From CAWAHD01 sp963781785 (GTDB lineage Bacteria > Planctomycetota > Planctomycetia > Isosphaerales > Isosphaeraceae): a stretch of DNA of 64,000 nucleotides. The notes under the pieces were generated by a model that was not told where the DNA came from, made no database searches, and saw only the letters and a program-made list of their open reading frames with translations. Positions 37,843-46,672 of this stretch are shown here, one piece after another. A program made the position numbers and the translations under genes. The stretch's first letter is position 1. Each line of letters opens with the position of its first letter. The stretch covers positions 3,038,001-3,102,000 of the forward strand of contig CAWAHD010000005.1 of assembly GCA_963781785.1 (NCBI GenBank), read 5' to 3'.

Positions 37843-38585
37843 ATGCTGAATTTGCTGGTTGTGGTCAACTGCGGTCCGTGTGCTCCGTTCATCGGCCGGT
37901 GCCTCACAAGCCTCGAGTCGCAGACCTATCGCAACTGGCGCGCACTGGTGACGGTCGATCCCTGCGGTGATGAGACGTATGGCGAGGCTGTCCGCGTCGC
38001 GCGAGAGAGCGGCCGGATCGACGTCTGCCGAAATTCGCGCCGCCGTTTTGCCCTGGAAAACCTGGTCCGGGCCGTCCGCCGGACCTCCCCTGACCCGGAG
38101 GACGTGATCGTCATCCTTGATGGCGACGACTGGCTGAGCGCCAGTCATGCTCTGTCGACCATCGTCGATACCTACAACCAGCACGCCTGCTGGCTGACCT
38201 ACGGCAGTTGGGTTTCCGACGGCCCCAAGCGTCATTCCGGCAGGTGGCCCGCCTACCCGCGCGGCACCGAGGATTTTGCGCGGCGCCCTGGCTGGCGACC
38301 CACGTGCGCACGTGGAAGAAATGGCTCTGGGACCTCGTCGACCACGACGACCTGCGGGATCCTGAGGGCCGGTATTTTCGCGTGGCCGTTGACCTGGCGG
38401 TCATGATTCCCATGCTCGAGATCTGCGGCACCGAGCGAGCGCTCCACATTGCCGAGCCGATTTATTTTCTCAACCGTCAGTACGACTGGCGAACCGACGA
38501 CAAGCGCTATCGCGAGCAAGAGCGCAACCAGCGGATCATCCGGTCCCGGTCTCCCTACCCGAGGCGATTCACGCGACCCTCATGA
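37843..38585 (+). CDS. Family 2 glycosyltransferase, frameshifted
   Basis: A GT-A fold enzyme of about 247 residues after correction. The N-terminus LNLLVVVNCGPCAPFIGRCLTSL leads to DVIVILDGDDWLS (DxD metal site, near residue 93). One base is missing around 38271-38290; the second frame resumes at APWLATHVRTWKKWLWDL and ends at TGA 38583. It begins 4 bp after the cytochrome fusion but is functionally different, and it overlaps the next gene by four bases (ATGA). It probably belongs to the glycan locus, with cotranscription from upstream. Confidence 0.8.
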
Positions 38586-39328
38586 CTTTGAACGTCGTCT
38601 GCATCAAGTGGGGCAGCAAGTATCCCCCGGAATATTTGAATTACCTGGGACGCAGCGTCCGCCGCTTCCTGAGTGTCCCCCACCGCTTCGTGTGTTTGAC
38701 CGACGATCGCACAGGGATCGATCGCGGCATCGAGACCAGGCCGCTTGTCGAGGAGCTGCCCGGCTGGTGGAACAAGATCGCGCTCTTCAAGTCGTCCGTG
38801 CACGACCTGCGAGGCACGATCTTGTACCTGGACCTCGACATGGTCATCATACGCAACATCGATGATCTGCCGGCCTGGAGCGGAGCGTTCCTGGCCATGC
38901 CGACATTTCGGAGAAAGGGTGAGTTCGGCTCGGCACTCATGCGGTTCGAGATCGGCCGCTACCCGAGAGTCTGGGACCTCTTTGAGCCGCGTGCTCATGA
39001 CATCATTCGATCCATCCAGGGCGACCAGAACTGGATCAATGCGTGCTGCACAACCACGGCGGAACATGAATCGACGCGGAAAGTGCGCGAGCTCTGGCCG
39101 GAGGTGACCCCGGCGGATTGTCTGATCGACCCGTTCCCCGGATCCTGGTTCCCCGACTATAAGGGCCAACTGCAGGCTGGGCCGCACCGGATCTCCCGCG
39201 ACGCCAAGGTGATCGTGTTTCACGGCAGACCGATGGTCCACGAGGTCGATTGGGTAGCCAGGCTATGGCGCGGGGAGGCAAGCGTTGCCGATACTGGGCA
39301 AGACGTAAAAGGGTGTGCGACTGGTTGA
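38582..39328 (+). CDS. Glycosyltransferase-like protein
   Basis: A 248-residue protein with a GT-A-like pattern: MTLNVVCIKWGSKYPPEYL, WWNKIALFKSSVHDL and the DxD motif in TILYLDLDMVIIRN near residue 86. A late acidic/aromatic block (GDQNWINACC) is typical of this family. It may use a nucleotide sugar; the acceptor is unknown. It overlaps the upstream glycosyltransferase and lies 18 bp before the sulfotransferase. Confidence 0.8.
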   Translation: MTLNVVCIKWGSKYPPEYLNYLGRSVRRFLSVPHRFVCLTDDRTGIDRGIETRPLVEELPGWWNKIALFKSSVHDLRGTILYLDLDMVIIRNIDDLPAWSGAFLAMPTFRRKGEFGSALMRFEIGRYPRVWDLFEPRAHDIIRSIQGDQNWINACCTTTAEHESTRKVRELWPEVTPADCLIDPFPGSWFPDYKGQLQAGPHRISRDAKVIVFHGRPMVHEVDWVARLWRGEASVADTGQDVKGCATG

Positions 39329-39346
39329 AAGTCAAGGCGGCAATTC

Positions 39347-40045
39347 ATGGGGCGTCGTCCGGATATCGTGCTGGTGGGGGTCCCGAAGTCGGGGACTTCG
39401 ATGCTGTGCAACGCAATGACCGTCGCCAGCCGGTCCGTCGTGCTCTACGAGCCGACCAGGAGCGGCTTTCGGGCGGAACGACTGCGCACTCAGGCCGCCA
39501 GCCTGGGCTACCACGGCCGCAACATCGTCGGCTGGGCCCGCACGCACGAGAAGTGGGGCGTGAAGGAAGTCCTCGCCGATTCGATCAAGAAAGCCATCGA
39601 GTGGAGGCCCGATCGCGTGGTTCTCCTGGTTCGCGACCTCCGGCATGTGGCCCTTTCCACCTACGAAACCAATCAATGGATCCCGTGGGACCTGGATTCT
39701 CGCCGGCGGCGGCTGCTCGACACGGCCCTCGCGGTGATGGATCTACCGCGGATCTGTCCGCCGGACCGCTTGACGGTCTGCCATTATGAGTCGTTCGTGT
39801 CGAGCCAAGAGTACCGCGAAAGCTTCCGGGTCGAGGTGAACTGGCCGAGCCTGGAGGGCGACGTCGCCCGCGGTCTGTCGACCTGGCTCGGGCGGCCGCA
39901 CGAGGCCGAGCGCCACGGCGGAAGGATCACCGCGAATTCGGTCGATCACCGGCGCTCCGCGCAGGAGCCCGAGGCGCGGCGCTTCGCTCGCGAAATCATG
40001 TCGGCTTGTCCGTCGTTCAATTCGATGTTCGGCTACGAGGTCTGA
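39347..40045 (+). CDS. Sulfotransferase-like protein
   Basis: A 232-residue soluble protein with the PAPS-binding 5'-phosphosulfate loop IVLVGVPKSGTSML near residues 7-20 and a 3'-phosphate loop RVVLLVRDLRHVALST near 85. These fit sulfotransferases that transfer sulfate to sugars or other acceptors. It is the last plus-strand gene of this run, and its 3' end overlaps the convergent methyltransferase by 29 bp. With adjacent glycosyltransferases, a sulfated glycan product is a reasonable inference. Confidence 0.85.
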   Translation: MGRRPDIVLVGVPKSGTSMLCNAMTVASRSVVLYEPTRSGFRAERLRTQAASLGYHGRNIVGWARTHEKWGVKEVLADSIKKAIEWRPDRVVLLVRDLRHVALSTYETNQWIPWDLDSRRRRLLDTALAVMDLPRICPPDRLTVCHYESFVSSQEYRESFRVEVNWPSLEGDVARGLSTWLGRPHEAERHGGRITANSVDHRRSAQEPEARRFAREIMSACPSFNSMFGYEV

Positions 40046-40955
40046 CGTCGGGGCAGGGAAAGCTGGTCGCCAGGATCGACAAGCGATTATAGATGGGTTT
40101 GGGGTACTCGACCTGGTGAAAACAGGTTTTGTAGCCGTGTTTTTCCAGCAGGTAGCGATAGCTGTGATTGTAGAGCAGGTTTCCGCGGGGCCGGGAGTTG
40201 CGCTCGCTGTCGACGTCGAAGTCGACGTCCATGGCGTCGCAGGTCGCCAGGGCAACCCGATCAACCGTCTTTTTGGTCAATGCGAGAAACTCCTCGAGCT
40301 CGGCCTGGCTGAAACATTCGAACGTCCCGCACGCCACCAGCAGCGTTCCGGGACGGCAGTGATTGACGACGTAGTCGGTCGCCTCGACGTGCAGGAACTC
40401 GACCTTGGATTCGCCGTAGATCCTCTTGTTCCGGGAAATCTGCTCCGCGCTCAGGTCGATTCCCTGAAACCGCTCGACCTGCCTGAATTGACCGGCCAGA
40501 TAGTTCACCAGCATGCCGTTGCCGGTGCCGATTTCACACAGGTTGTTGACAAAGGGGAAGTGCTCCAGGAGCCAGTTCATTTGTTCCAGCATGCGGCGGC
40601 GCGACTTGAGATACTCGTCGTGGAACAGCCGCCGGTCCTGATACCTCCTGCGCCGCTCTTCGTGCCAGCGAATGCCGGCCGTCGCCCCCCAGAACAGGTC
40701 CCGGTTGCTGGCTCTTCGCTCGGCTTCCGGCCGCTCGTAATACCGCCGCGTCAGCTCGGCACGGACGGACTGTTTCAAGAAGCTGTCGGGCTCCTGGTCG
40801 ATGTAATAGTCATCGATCAACTTCGCCACGTACGAATCCGGCAAGCACGGCAAAGAGACGCGGCCCAGCCAGTGCTGGGTCACGTCCTTCCAGGATGGCT
40901 GCCGGCTCTCGCGCCGATCGGGCTCTTGCGGTCGGCCTCCGTTTTCCCGGCTCAT
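40017..40955 (-). CDS. SAM-dependent methyltransferase
   Basis: A 312-residue class I methyltransferase. Motif I is LCEIGTGNGMLVNYL near residue 140 and the acidic loop at the end of strand 2 is FQGIDLSAEQI; VACGTFECFSQAE fits the substrate region. The N-terminal 130 residues are helical. ATG 40955 (MSRENGG) overlaps the stop of the DegT aminotransferase by four bases, so the two are coupled. A rich N-terminal extension exists upstream in frame but overlaps the aminotransferase gene. The acceptor is unknown. Confidence 0.85.
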   Translation of the reverse strand: MSRENGGRPQEPDRRESRQPSWKDVTQHWLGRVSLPCLPDSYVAKLIDDYYIDQEPDSFLKQSVRAELTRRYYERPEAERRASNRDLFWGATAGIRWHEERRRRYQDRRLFHDEYLKSRRRMLEQMNWLLEHFPFVNNLCEIGTGNGMLVNYLAGQFRQVERFQGIDLSAEQISRNKRIYGESKVEFLHVEATDYVVNHCRPGTLLVACGTFECFSQAELEEFLALTKKTVDRVALATCDAMDVDFDVDSERNSRPRGNLLYNHSYRYLLEKHGYKTCFHQVEYPKPIYNRLSILATSFPCPDVRPRSRTSN

Positions 40956-42295
40956 GCTCGCAAAACCTTTGCAAATGCGCTGACGACGTCGTCCATGTCG
41001 TTCCGCGCGTTCGGCGGATGCACGCATGCAAACCAGAGAAACTGGTCGTTGATTGCTTCCGAGCGGGGGCATGCTCCCCGTCCGTACCGGAGCGGTCCGT
41101 CGTGATCAGGCGGCGCGAACGGGGCGCCGCGATCGCCGAAGGCGATCCGGCGGGCAAAGATCGGCAGCTCGTGCAGCAGTCGCGCGTAGCCCTCGACCAG
41201 GGGGATGCCTTCGGCCCGCATGGCGCGCACGAGCGCCGCCCGGTCGGGGTCGCCGGCGAGCGGCTGGTAAAGCCACTTCAAGATGTAGCAGACAGCACCG
41301 GCACCTGCTTCGGCCGCCGGGGGCACCAACTGCCGGAATCGCTCGGTCTGTTCGAGCAAGTACAACGTGTTGTCGCGCCGCATGGCGTTCCGCTCTTCGA
41401 GGCTCTTGAACTGGCCGATGGCCACAGCCGCCTGGAGCTCGGTCAGGCGGAAGTTCATCCCGACCACGTTCACCAGCTCGTCGTCCGGCCAGGATGCCTC
41501 GGCCACCCCCTCGCCGTGATTGCGGATCAGCCGCGCCTTCCGGGCAATCCGCGGATCGTCGGTAACCAGGAGCCCCCCCTCGCCGCAGGTGATGTTCTTG
41601 GTCTCGGTGAGCGAAAAAACGCCCGCGTCGCCGATCGAACCGACCGGCCGGCCCCGGTAGGTGACGCCCGGGGCCTGGGCACAGTCTTCGATGACCTTGA
41701 GCGAATGCTTCTGCGCCAGCGCCATGATCGCGTCCATGTCGGCGGTATTCCCCCCGAGATGGACGACCAGGATGGCCCGCGTTCTGCTGGTGAGCTTTGC
41801 TTCCGCGTCAGCCGGGTCGATGCAGAACGTGTCGGGCTTGACCTCGGTGAAGACGGGAACGGCATTGAAGAACAGGACGCTGGTGGCGGTCGAATGAAAC
41901 GACATGCACGGCACCAGCACCTCGTCGCCGGGATTCAGGTCGATTGCGCCGAGCGCCATCACCAGCCCCGAAGTGGCGGAGTTGGCCGAGACCGCGAACC
42001 GCGTGCCGGTGTAGCGAGCGAACAGGAGCTCCAACTGCCGGACATACTTCCCCCCGACGAACCGCACCTCGAGCGGCCCGAACTGCGCGAGCTCCTCCGA
42101 CGAAAGGCCGATCAGCCGATTGATCTGGGGGCCGGGCGTGGAAGCGCGGAAGCTCGACCACTCTTGACTCTCGAGGCACTCCAGGAGGAGCTCGCGCTCA
42201 TCGCCGCTCAAGAAACAAGCCGGTGCAAACGGGCGGGATCGGACGGGCCGCCCGCCACCTTTGGCCTGGCCGGCATCTCGGGTCGAGCTCAGCAT
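40952..42295 (-). CDS. DegT/DnrJ/EryC1/StrS-type PLP aminotransferase
   Basis: A 447-residue PLP-dependent aminotransferase of the sugar/specialised-metabolite type. Landmarks are SANSATSGLVMAL (phosphate-binding region), ILVVHLGGNTADMD, the pyridine-nitrogen Asp in VIEDCAQAPG and the Schiff-base Lys in LTETKNITCGEGG near residue 230, then GMNFRLTELQAAVAIGQ. Such enzymes aminate keto-sugars with glutamate. It is divergent from the PhyH gene at 42476 and heads a two-gene operon with the methyltransferase. Confidence 0.93.
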   Translation of the reverse strand: MLSSTRDAGQAKGGGRPVRSRPFAPACFLSGDERELLLECLESQEWSSFRASTPGPQINRLIGLSSEELAQFGPLEVRFVGGKYVRQLELLFARYTGTRFAVSANSATSGLVMALGAIDLNPGDEVLVPCMSFHSTATSVLFFNAVPVFTEVKPDTFCIDPADAEAKLTSRTRAILVVHLGGNTADMDAIMALAQKHSLKVIEDCAQAPGVTYRGRPVGSIGDAGVFSLTETKNITCGEGGLLVTDDPRIARKARLIRNHGEGVAEASWPDDELVNVVGMNFRLTELQAAVAIGQFKSLEERNAMRRDNTLYLLEQTERFRQLVPPAAEAGAGAVCYILKWLYQPLAGDPDRAALVRAMRAEGIPLVEGYARLLHELPIFARRIAFGDRGAPFAPPDHDGPLRYGRGACPRSEAINDQFLWFACVHPPNARNDMDDVVSAFAKVLRA

Positions 42296-42475
42296 CGGTT
42301 GGTCTCGGAAAAAACATCAAGGCAGTCGGCTCAGGGGGCCCGAGTCGGTATATTGACCATTCAGAGAGATTCCATCCGGGCCAGGCAACGACTCATTTTA
42401 CATGTCCCGACCGCGCGCACAAGTTGCGAGTTAACGGCCCGTTCGGCGGTTCTACCTGGGTGAGGAGCCGGTTCG
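42296..42475. other. Divergent promoter region, nothing specific seen
   Basis: 180 bp between the DegT gene (minus) and the PhyH gene (plus). It is AT-richer than its neighbours (GGTATATTGACCATTCAGAG, CATTTTACATG) and must carry promoters for both. I cannot identify a well-spaced pair of boxes. Confidence 0.4.
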
Positions 42476-43261
42476 ATGACGCTCAGCGATCACCTGATGG
42501 ATCAGTTCGCCAGGGACGGGTATCTCTTTTTCCCAGGCATGTTTTCGACGAAGGAGCTGGGTCCACTCAGGAAGGGGCTCGAAAAGATGAGCTCCCGGCG
42601 GGGCCCCGAGGTTGTTCTCGAGCCGACCGGCGACGACGTGCTCAAGGTCGTCTTCGGCGTCGACGTTCACGACGAGGCGTACCGCCGGCTGCGGGCTCAT
42701 CCGGTCTTGCTTGAGCCCACCGAGCAACTGCTCGGCACCCGGGCCTACATTTACCAGGCAAGGATCAATTTCAATTCCGGCTTCGCCGGCGGCGGCTGGG
42801 GCTGGCACCAGGACTTCAACCAGTGGTACCGCCAGGACGGTCTCCAGGGACCCAACGCCCTTCTGGTCGGCGTGTACCTCGACGATGTCAATGCGTGCAA
42901 CGCCCCGCTCATGGTCATCCCAGGTTCTCACAAGCGTGGCCACATTTACATCCCGGACCGGATGGAGATCGATAACGAGATCGTCGCCGAGCTGGTGCGG
43001 GAGGGCGGCATCGCGGCTCTGATCGGGCCCCCGGGCTCGGTCGCGTTTCTCCACTCCAACACGGTGCACGGCTCGACTCCCAACATCACCCCCTGGCCGA
43101 GGTCCATCTGCTACATGATCTATAACTCCGTCGCGAACACGAATATCTCCCACCCGCGCGGCGATTTCCGGTGCAGGACCGACTTCACTCCCTTGTCTTC
43201 GCTCGGCAAGAGCTGTCTTCTGGAGCTGGCCGGCGAATGCGGAGATCCCCTTGATGAATGA
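42476..43261 (+). CDS. Phytanoyl-CoA dioxygenase-family hydroxylase
   Basis: A 261-residue Fe(II)/2OG oxygenase. The canonical HxD is in GWGWHQDFNQW near residue 105. VYLDDVNACNAPLMVIPGSHKRGH is the core strand, and the distal His is in HSNTVHGSTPN near 195. It resembles ectoine hydroxylase/PhyH proteins, acting on a small molecule. It overlaps the FMN reductase by 8 bp, so the two are cotranscribed. Confidence 0.92.
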   Translation: MTLSDHLMDQFARDGYLFFPGMFSTKELGPLRKGLEKMSSRRGPEVVLEPTGDDVLKVVFGVDVHDEAYRRLRAHPVLLEPTEQLLGTRAYIYQARINFNSGFAGGGWGWHQDFNQWYRQDGLQGPNALLVGVYLDDVNACNAPLMVIPGSHKRGHIYIPDRMEIDNEIVAELVREGGIAALIGPPGSVAFLHSNTVHGSTPNITPWPRSICYMIYNSVANTNISHPRGDFRCRTDFTPLSSLGKSCLLELAGECGDPLDE

Positions 43262-43823
43262 AGAGCCCAACCGGAACGTCCCGGTGCTCCTGGGCTCGCG
43301 CCGTCTCGGCAGGCGGAGCGAGCGTGTCGCGCGGTTTCTCCTGAACGGCTTGAAGGCGCGCCCCGGGATCGACACCGAGCTGATCGACCTCGCGGTGGTC
43401 GACCTGCCGATCCTCACGGAGCGCACCGACGAAACCGAAACTCCGCCGCCGAGCTTCCCGTCGTTCCGTGCCAGGATCGCCGCGGCCGACGGCCTCGTGA
43501 TTGTCTCTCCGGAGTACAAGGGAGGCTACCCGGGCGTTCTCAAGAACGCCCTCGATCATCTCGAGGCCGGGATCTTCCACCACAAGCCGATCGGCATTGT
43601 CACCGTCTCTTCGGGCACGTTCGGCGGCCTGAGCTGCCTGGCACAGCTCAGGCTGGTCTGCCTGGCGATGGGCGGCGTGCCGATCCCCGTTGTGTTCCCG
43701 ATTTCCTCCGTCGACACCGTCCTCGATGAAGCCGGCACCCCGCTCGATCCGCGGCTGGAAAGCCGCCGCGGCAAATTCCTGGACGAGCTACTGTGGTACA
43801 CGCGAGCGCTCGCCGGCCCATGA
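43254..43823 (+). CDS. NADPH-dependent FMN reductase-like protein
   Basis: A 189-residue flavodoxin-fold reductase. The phosphate-binding start is VPVLLGSRRLGRRSERVARFL, and the FMN loop SPEYKGGYPGVLKNALDHL near residue 83 is diagnostic. VTVSSGTFGGLSCLAQLR gives the second flavin contact. It could supply reduced flavin to a monooxygenase, for example those at 8-10 kb, but nothing in the immediate neighbourhood needs FMNH2. The start is ATG 43254; a TTG lies one codon upstream. Confidence 0.9.
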   Translation: MNEEPNRNVPVLLGSRRLGRRSERVARFLLNGLKARPGIDTELIDLAVVDLPILTERTDETETPPPSFPSFRARIAAADGLVIVSPEYKGGYPGVLKNALDHLEAGIFHHKPIGIVTVSSGTFGGLSCLAQLRLVCLAMGGVPIPVVFPISSVDTVLDEAGTPLDPRLESRRGKFLDELLWYTRALAGP

Positions 43824-43881
43824 ACGCGGGAGCCCGCCGGCGCATGAACGCGGAAGTCCGCCGGCGGCATTCCCCGTCGGG

Positions 43882-45381
43882 TCAGACGCCCAGGGCCGGC
43901 AGGCATTTGCCGACCAGGGTGCGGAGCTGCTCGGCCAGCGCGTGGTAGGCATCCTCACCGAGCCCGCTGGGGTCGTCGAGATCGGCATCAGGGTCGAGGC
44001 GGCGCGACTTGGACGCTGCCTCGGGGAAGCGCTCAACCAGGGTCCGGCACAGCGCCTCGGTCATGCAGAAGATCACCTCGGCACGACGGACCAGATCGGC
44101 TGTGACGTGTAGCGAGGCATGTGCGTGCGGCGTGACGCCGAGGCGGCGCAAGGCCGCAACGGATGGCTCCGTGAGCGGCCGGCCGGGAGTTGCCGTGAGG
44201 CCGGCGCTCATGGCCATGACCGGGCCGGCTCCCAGGCTGTCGACAGCCAGCCCGAGCCGGCGCGCGATCTCCGCATTGCAGATCGCCTGCGCCATCGGCG
44301 ACCGGCTGGTATTGCCCCCGCACACAAACAGGAAGACGCGCTGAGCGGGTGAGAGCCGGCGCACGCGCTGCCGGCTGAGGGTCTCGACCATCAGGATGAC
44401 CAGGGCAGTGCCGACCACCGCGACACCCGCCAGATCGCGGGACGCGGGCAGATTCCCGCCCAGAAGGATCGCCAGCGCGTAGGAAGACACCACGCCTGAG
44501 AGCAGGCTGGAGCAGCGATTGAGCGGGATGCAGAACGTGTTCTCCTTGGGATCCAAGTAGATCCATGTCCCGAACATGTAGAGCGCGGCGTAGAGGAGCC
44601 CGATCAAAAACGCCGGGGCGGACAGCGGGCTGGTGAAGAGCCCCGTGAAGCCGGCGCGAAGCTCGCTGCCGATTGCCCCGGGGGCGAGGAGCGCAGCCAA
44701 GGCGGGCATGACGACCAGGGCTATTGAGGCGACCAGGGTCTCCTCGAAGAAATAGCGCCGGTTCAACTCCGGGTCGTGGTCCTTGGCGAGGCGGGTCATG
44801 ACATTGAGGCGGACGACGTAACCCCCGAGGTAGGCGGCGATGTTCAAGGCCGCCACGAGCGTCATCTGGTACGATCCGACGCTCGATAGAGCCAGGGCGA
44901 CCGCAGCCAGGCTGAGCACCGTGGCGGCCCAGGAGCCGGCGCTCACGCGCCTTCCGGTCGAGAGGTCGACGAAGGGCGCGATGATCAGCACGCCGCCTCG
45001 CATCAAGAGGAGTGCGAGCAAAATCGAAATGCCCGCGAACGTGTAGTTCAGGGTGGTGGTGGCGATGATGACCGCCGTCGCCACTCCCGACAGAAAAGTG
45101 GTCCATCGGACTCGCGGCAACGAAAGCCCGATGCCCGGGAGCTTGAAACGGCCGATCTGCCGCCACCCGCCGGCGGCGGTGATCAGAGCGAGCAAGAGGC
45201 CGGTCGTGCCGACGACCGTCGCGGGAAGGATCGTGAATCCCGTGACCGGCCTCCCGGAGGCACCCGGAAGCGAGCCCTGCGTGAGTGCCTTGGTCAGTCC
45301 GCTGTAGGGGATGTAAAACGCGAAATAGCCGAACGCCAGTCCCCAGATTCGGAACTCGGAACGCTGTCGGGAAACTTGCAT
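43882..45381 (-). CDS. Membrane protein fused to a low-molecular-weight phosphotyrosine phosphatase
   Basis: A 499-residue protein. The first 330 residues form about ten transmembrane helices (GLAFGYFAFYIPYSGLTKAL, IIATTTLNYTFAGISILLALLLM and later). They have no annotated family that I recognise and loosely resemble DMT/EamA transporters. The C-terminal 150 residues are a complete LMW-PTP: the P-loop VCGGNTSRSPMAQ (C-x5-R, Cys near 352) and the catalytic acid in RRLDPDADLDDPSG. I chose ATG 45381 (MQVSRQRSEF); the longer frame upstream is antisense to the acyl-CoA dehydrogenase. Such phosphatases often regulate exopolysaccharide export. Confidence 0.8.
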   Translation of the reverse strand: MQVSRQRSEFRIWGLAFGYFAFYIPYSGLTKALTQGSLPGASGRPVTGFTILPATVVGTTGLLLALITAAGGWRQIGRFKLPGIGLSLPRVRWTTFLSGVATAVIIATTTLNYTFAGISILLALLLMRGGVLIIAPFVDLSTGRRVSAGSWAATVLSLAAVALALSSVGSYQMTLVAALNIAAYLGGYVVRLNVMTRLAKDHDPELNRRYFFEETLVASIALVVMPALAALLAPGAIGSELRAGFTGLFTSPLSAPAFLIGLLYAALYMFGTWIYLDPKENTFCIPLNRCSSLLSGVVSSYALAILLGGNLPASRDLAGVAVVGTALVILMVETLSRQRVRRLSPAQRVFLFVCGGNTSRSPMAQAICNAEIARRLGLAVDSLGAGPVMAMSAGLTATPGRPLTEPSVAALRRLGVTPHAHASLHVTADLVRRAEVIFCMTEALCRTLVERFPEAASKSRRLDPDADLDDPSGLGEDAYHALAEQLRTLVGKCLPALGV

Positions 45382-46652
45382 CTGGGGTTTGCTCCTTGAG
45401 TCTGGTCCAGCCCGGGCGGGCTGGAAGCGGGGTTGAAGAACGAGCCGTCGTGCGGCCGGCCCAGCAATTCGCGGCCGATCGTTGCCAGCACCGAATCGGC
45501 GTTGTCGTGCCGGACGTAGAAACTGAGGTCCCGGTGAATCCGCTCCAGCGGACTGGGCCGGATCAGGGCCCTGGCCCCACAGGTTCTGAGGGCGCGATCG
45601 ACGGTGTCGAGCGACCACTGTTCCAGGAGATACCGCGCACGGTTGCCGGCCGACCGAGCCTCCACGCGACGGCCCTGCTGCCAGAGGCCGGCAATATTCC
45701 GGAGCCAGAGTCGAGACGACTCGTTGTTCAACTCCATCGTGGCCACGTGGTGTTGCACATAAGGGTCGTCCTGTTTGCCCTGAACCTCGACGTAGCGGAG
45801 CGCATACTCGCACGCCGCCTCCGCTCCACCCAGAAAGGTCGCACCGTAGTGCGGGCTGAAGCACGACTGCCACTGGTCGCGGAAATACTGGCCAGGCTGA
45901 CCGATCAGGTGATCGGCGGGGATGAACGTGCGGTCGAATCGCGCGACGTGACTGACCGTCGTGCGCATGCCGATCGGGTCCCACCAGGTCGGGTCGAAGC
46001 TCACGCTCGGGTCGGCGAGGTCGCACGCCAGGAGCAGAAGGCCGTCAGCCGCGCGCTGGTCGGCATGGCGCGCTCCGCCGGGCCCGTGCTCGTTCACCAG
46101 GAGGATCGCCCAGTGTGCCCCGACGGCGCTGGTGGCGAACGCCTTGGTCCCATCAATCTCGTAGCCGCCGTCGACCTTGCGGAGCGTCGTGCCGAACTTC
46201 GCGGCCTGCCCGGGCACCGGGGATTGCGGCTCACCGCTCCACGCCGCCCAGATCTCGCCCCGTCGGACAATGCCCTCGAACCACCGAGCCTGCTGCTCCT
46301 GGTCGCCCATCGCGGCGAGCAGGAGCTGCGCATTGACGTGCCCCTCCCAGCACCGCGCCAGCGCCATGTCGGCCCGCGCCAGCTCTCGGGTCATCCACCA
46401 GAGGGCGAGGAGCCCGTCGTCCGGGGCCAGGCCGGATCCACCGAAAGACCGCGGGACCGCGGGCGCATTGAGGCCGGCGCCGAACAGGTCCTGAAAGTCC
46501 TCTGCGGGAAAGACTGCGGCCCGGTCGTACCGATCGGCCCGCGCGGCAAACCGTCCCCGCGCCAGCTCCATCACCCGCGCGACCAGAACGCCATCTTCCG
46601 GGCTCAGGTCCCCGATCATGCCCACGCGCCCCTGACCGTGATCAGAACCCAT
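45294..46652 (-). CDS. Acyl-CoA dehydrogenase-family flavoprotein
   Basis: A 452-residue protein of the acyl-CoA dehydrogenase superfamily. Visible parts are an N-terminal helical domain (GLNAPAVPRSFGGSGLAPDDG), the middle beta domain (AAWSGEPQSPVPG, YEIDGTKAFATSAVGAHW) and the C-terminal helices (RALRTCGARALIRPSPLERIHRDL). The start ATG 46652 has GAGG 8 bases upstream. The last 29 codons overlap the next gene's start, an unusually long overlap that might reflect a further indel. In this setting it may oxidise a carrier-bound or CoA intermediate of a specialised pathway. Confidence 0.85.
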   Translation of the reverse strand: MGSDHGQGRVGMIGDLSPEDGVLVARVMELARGRFAARADRYDRAAVFPAEDFQDLFGAGLNAPAVPRSFGGSGLAPDDGLLALWWMTRELARADMALARCWEGHVNAQLLLAAMGDQEQQARWFEGIVRRGEIWAAWSGEPQSPVPGQAAKFGTTLRKVDGGYEIDGTKAFATSAVGAHWAILLVNEHGPGGARHADQRAADGLLLLACDLADPSVSFDPTWWDPIGMRTTVSHVARFDRTFIPADHLIGQPGQYFRDQWQSCFSPHYGATFLGGAEAACEYALRYVEVQGKQDDPYVQHHVATMELNNESSRLWLRNIAGLWQQGRRVEARSAGNRARYLLEQWSLDTVDRALRTCGARALIRPSPLERIHRDLSFYVRHDNADSVLATIGRELLGRPHDGSFFNPASSPPGLDQTQGANPRCKFPDSVPSSESGDWRSAISRFTSPTAD

Positions 46653-46672
46653 GACTGTTCCCTCCACCGATT

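Noticed and set aside
43882..46026. 714-residue ORF including an N-terminal 215-residue extension
   Set aside because: The extension is a proline/arginine-rich shadow of the acyl-CoA dehydrogenase gene.
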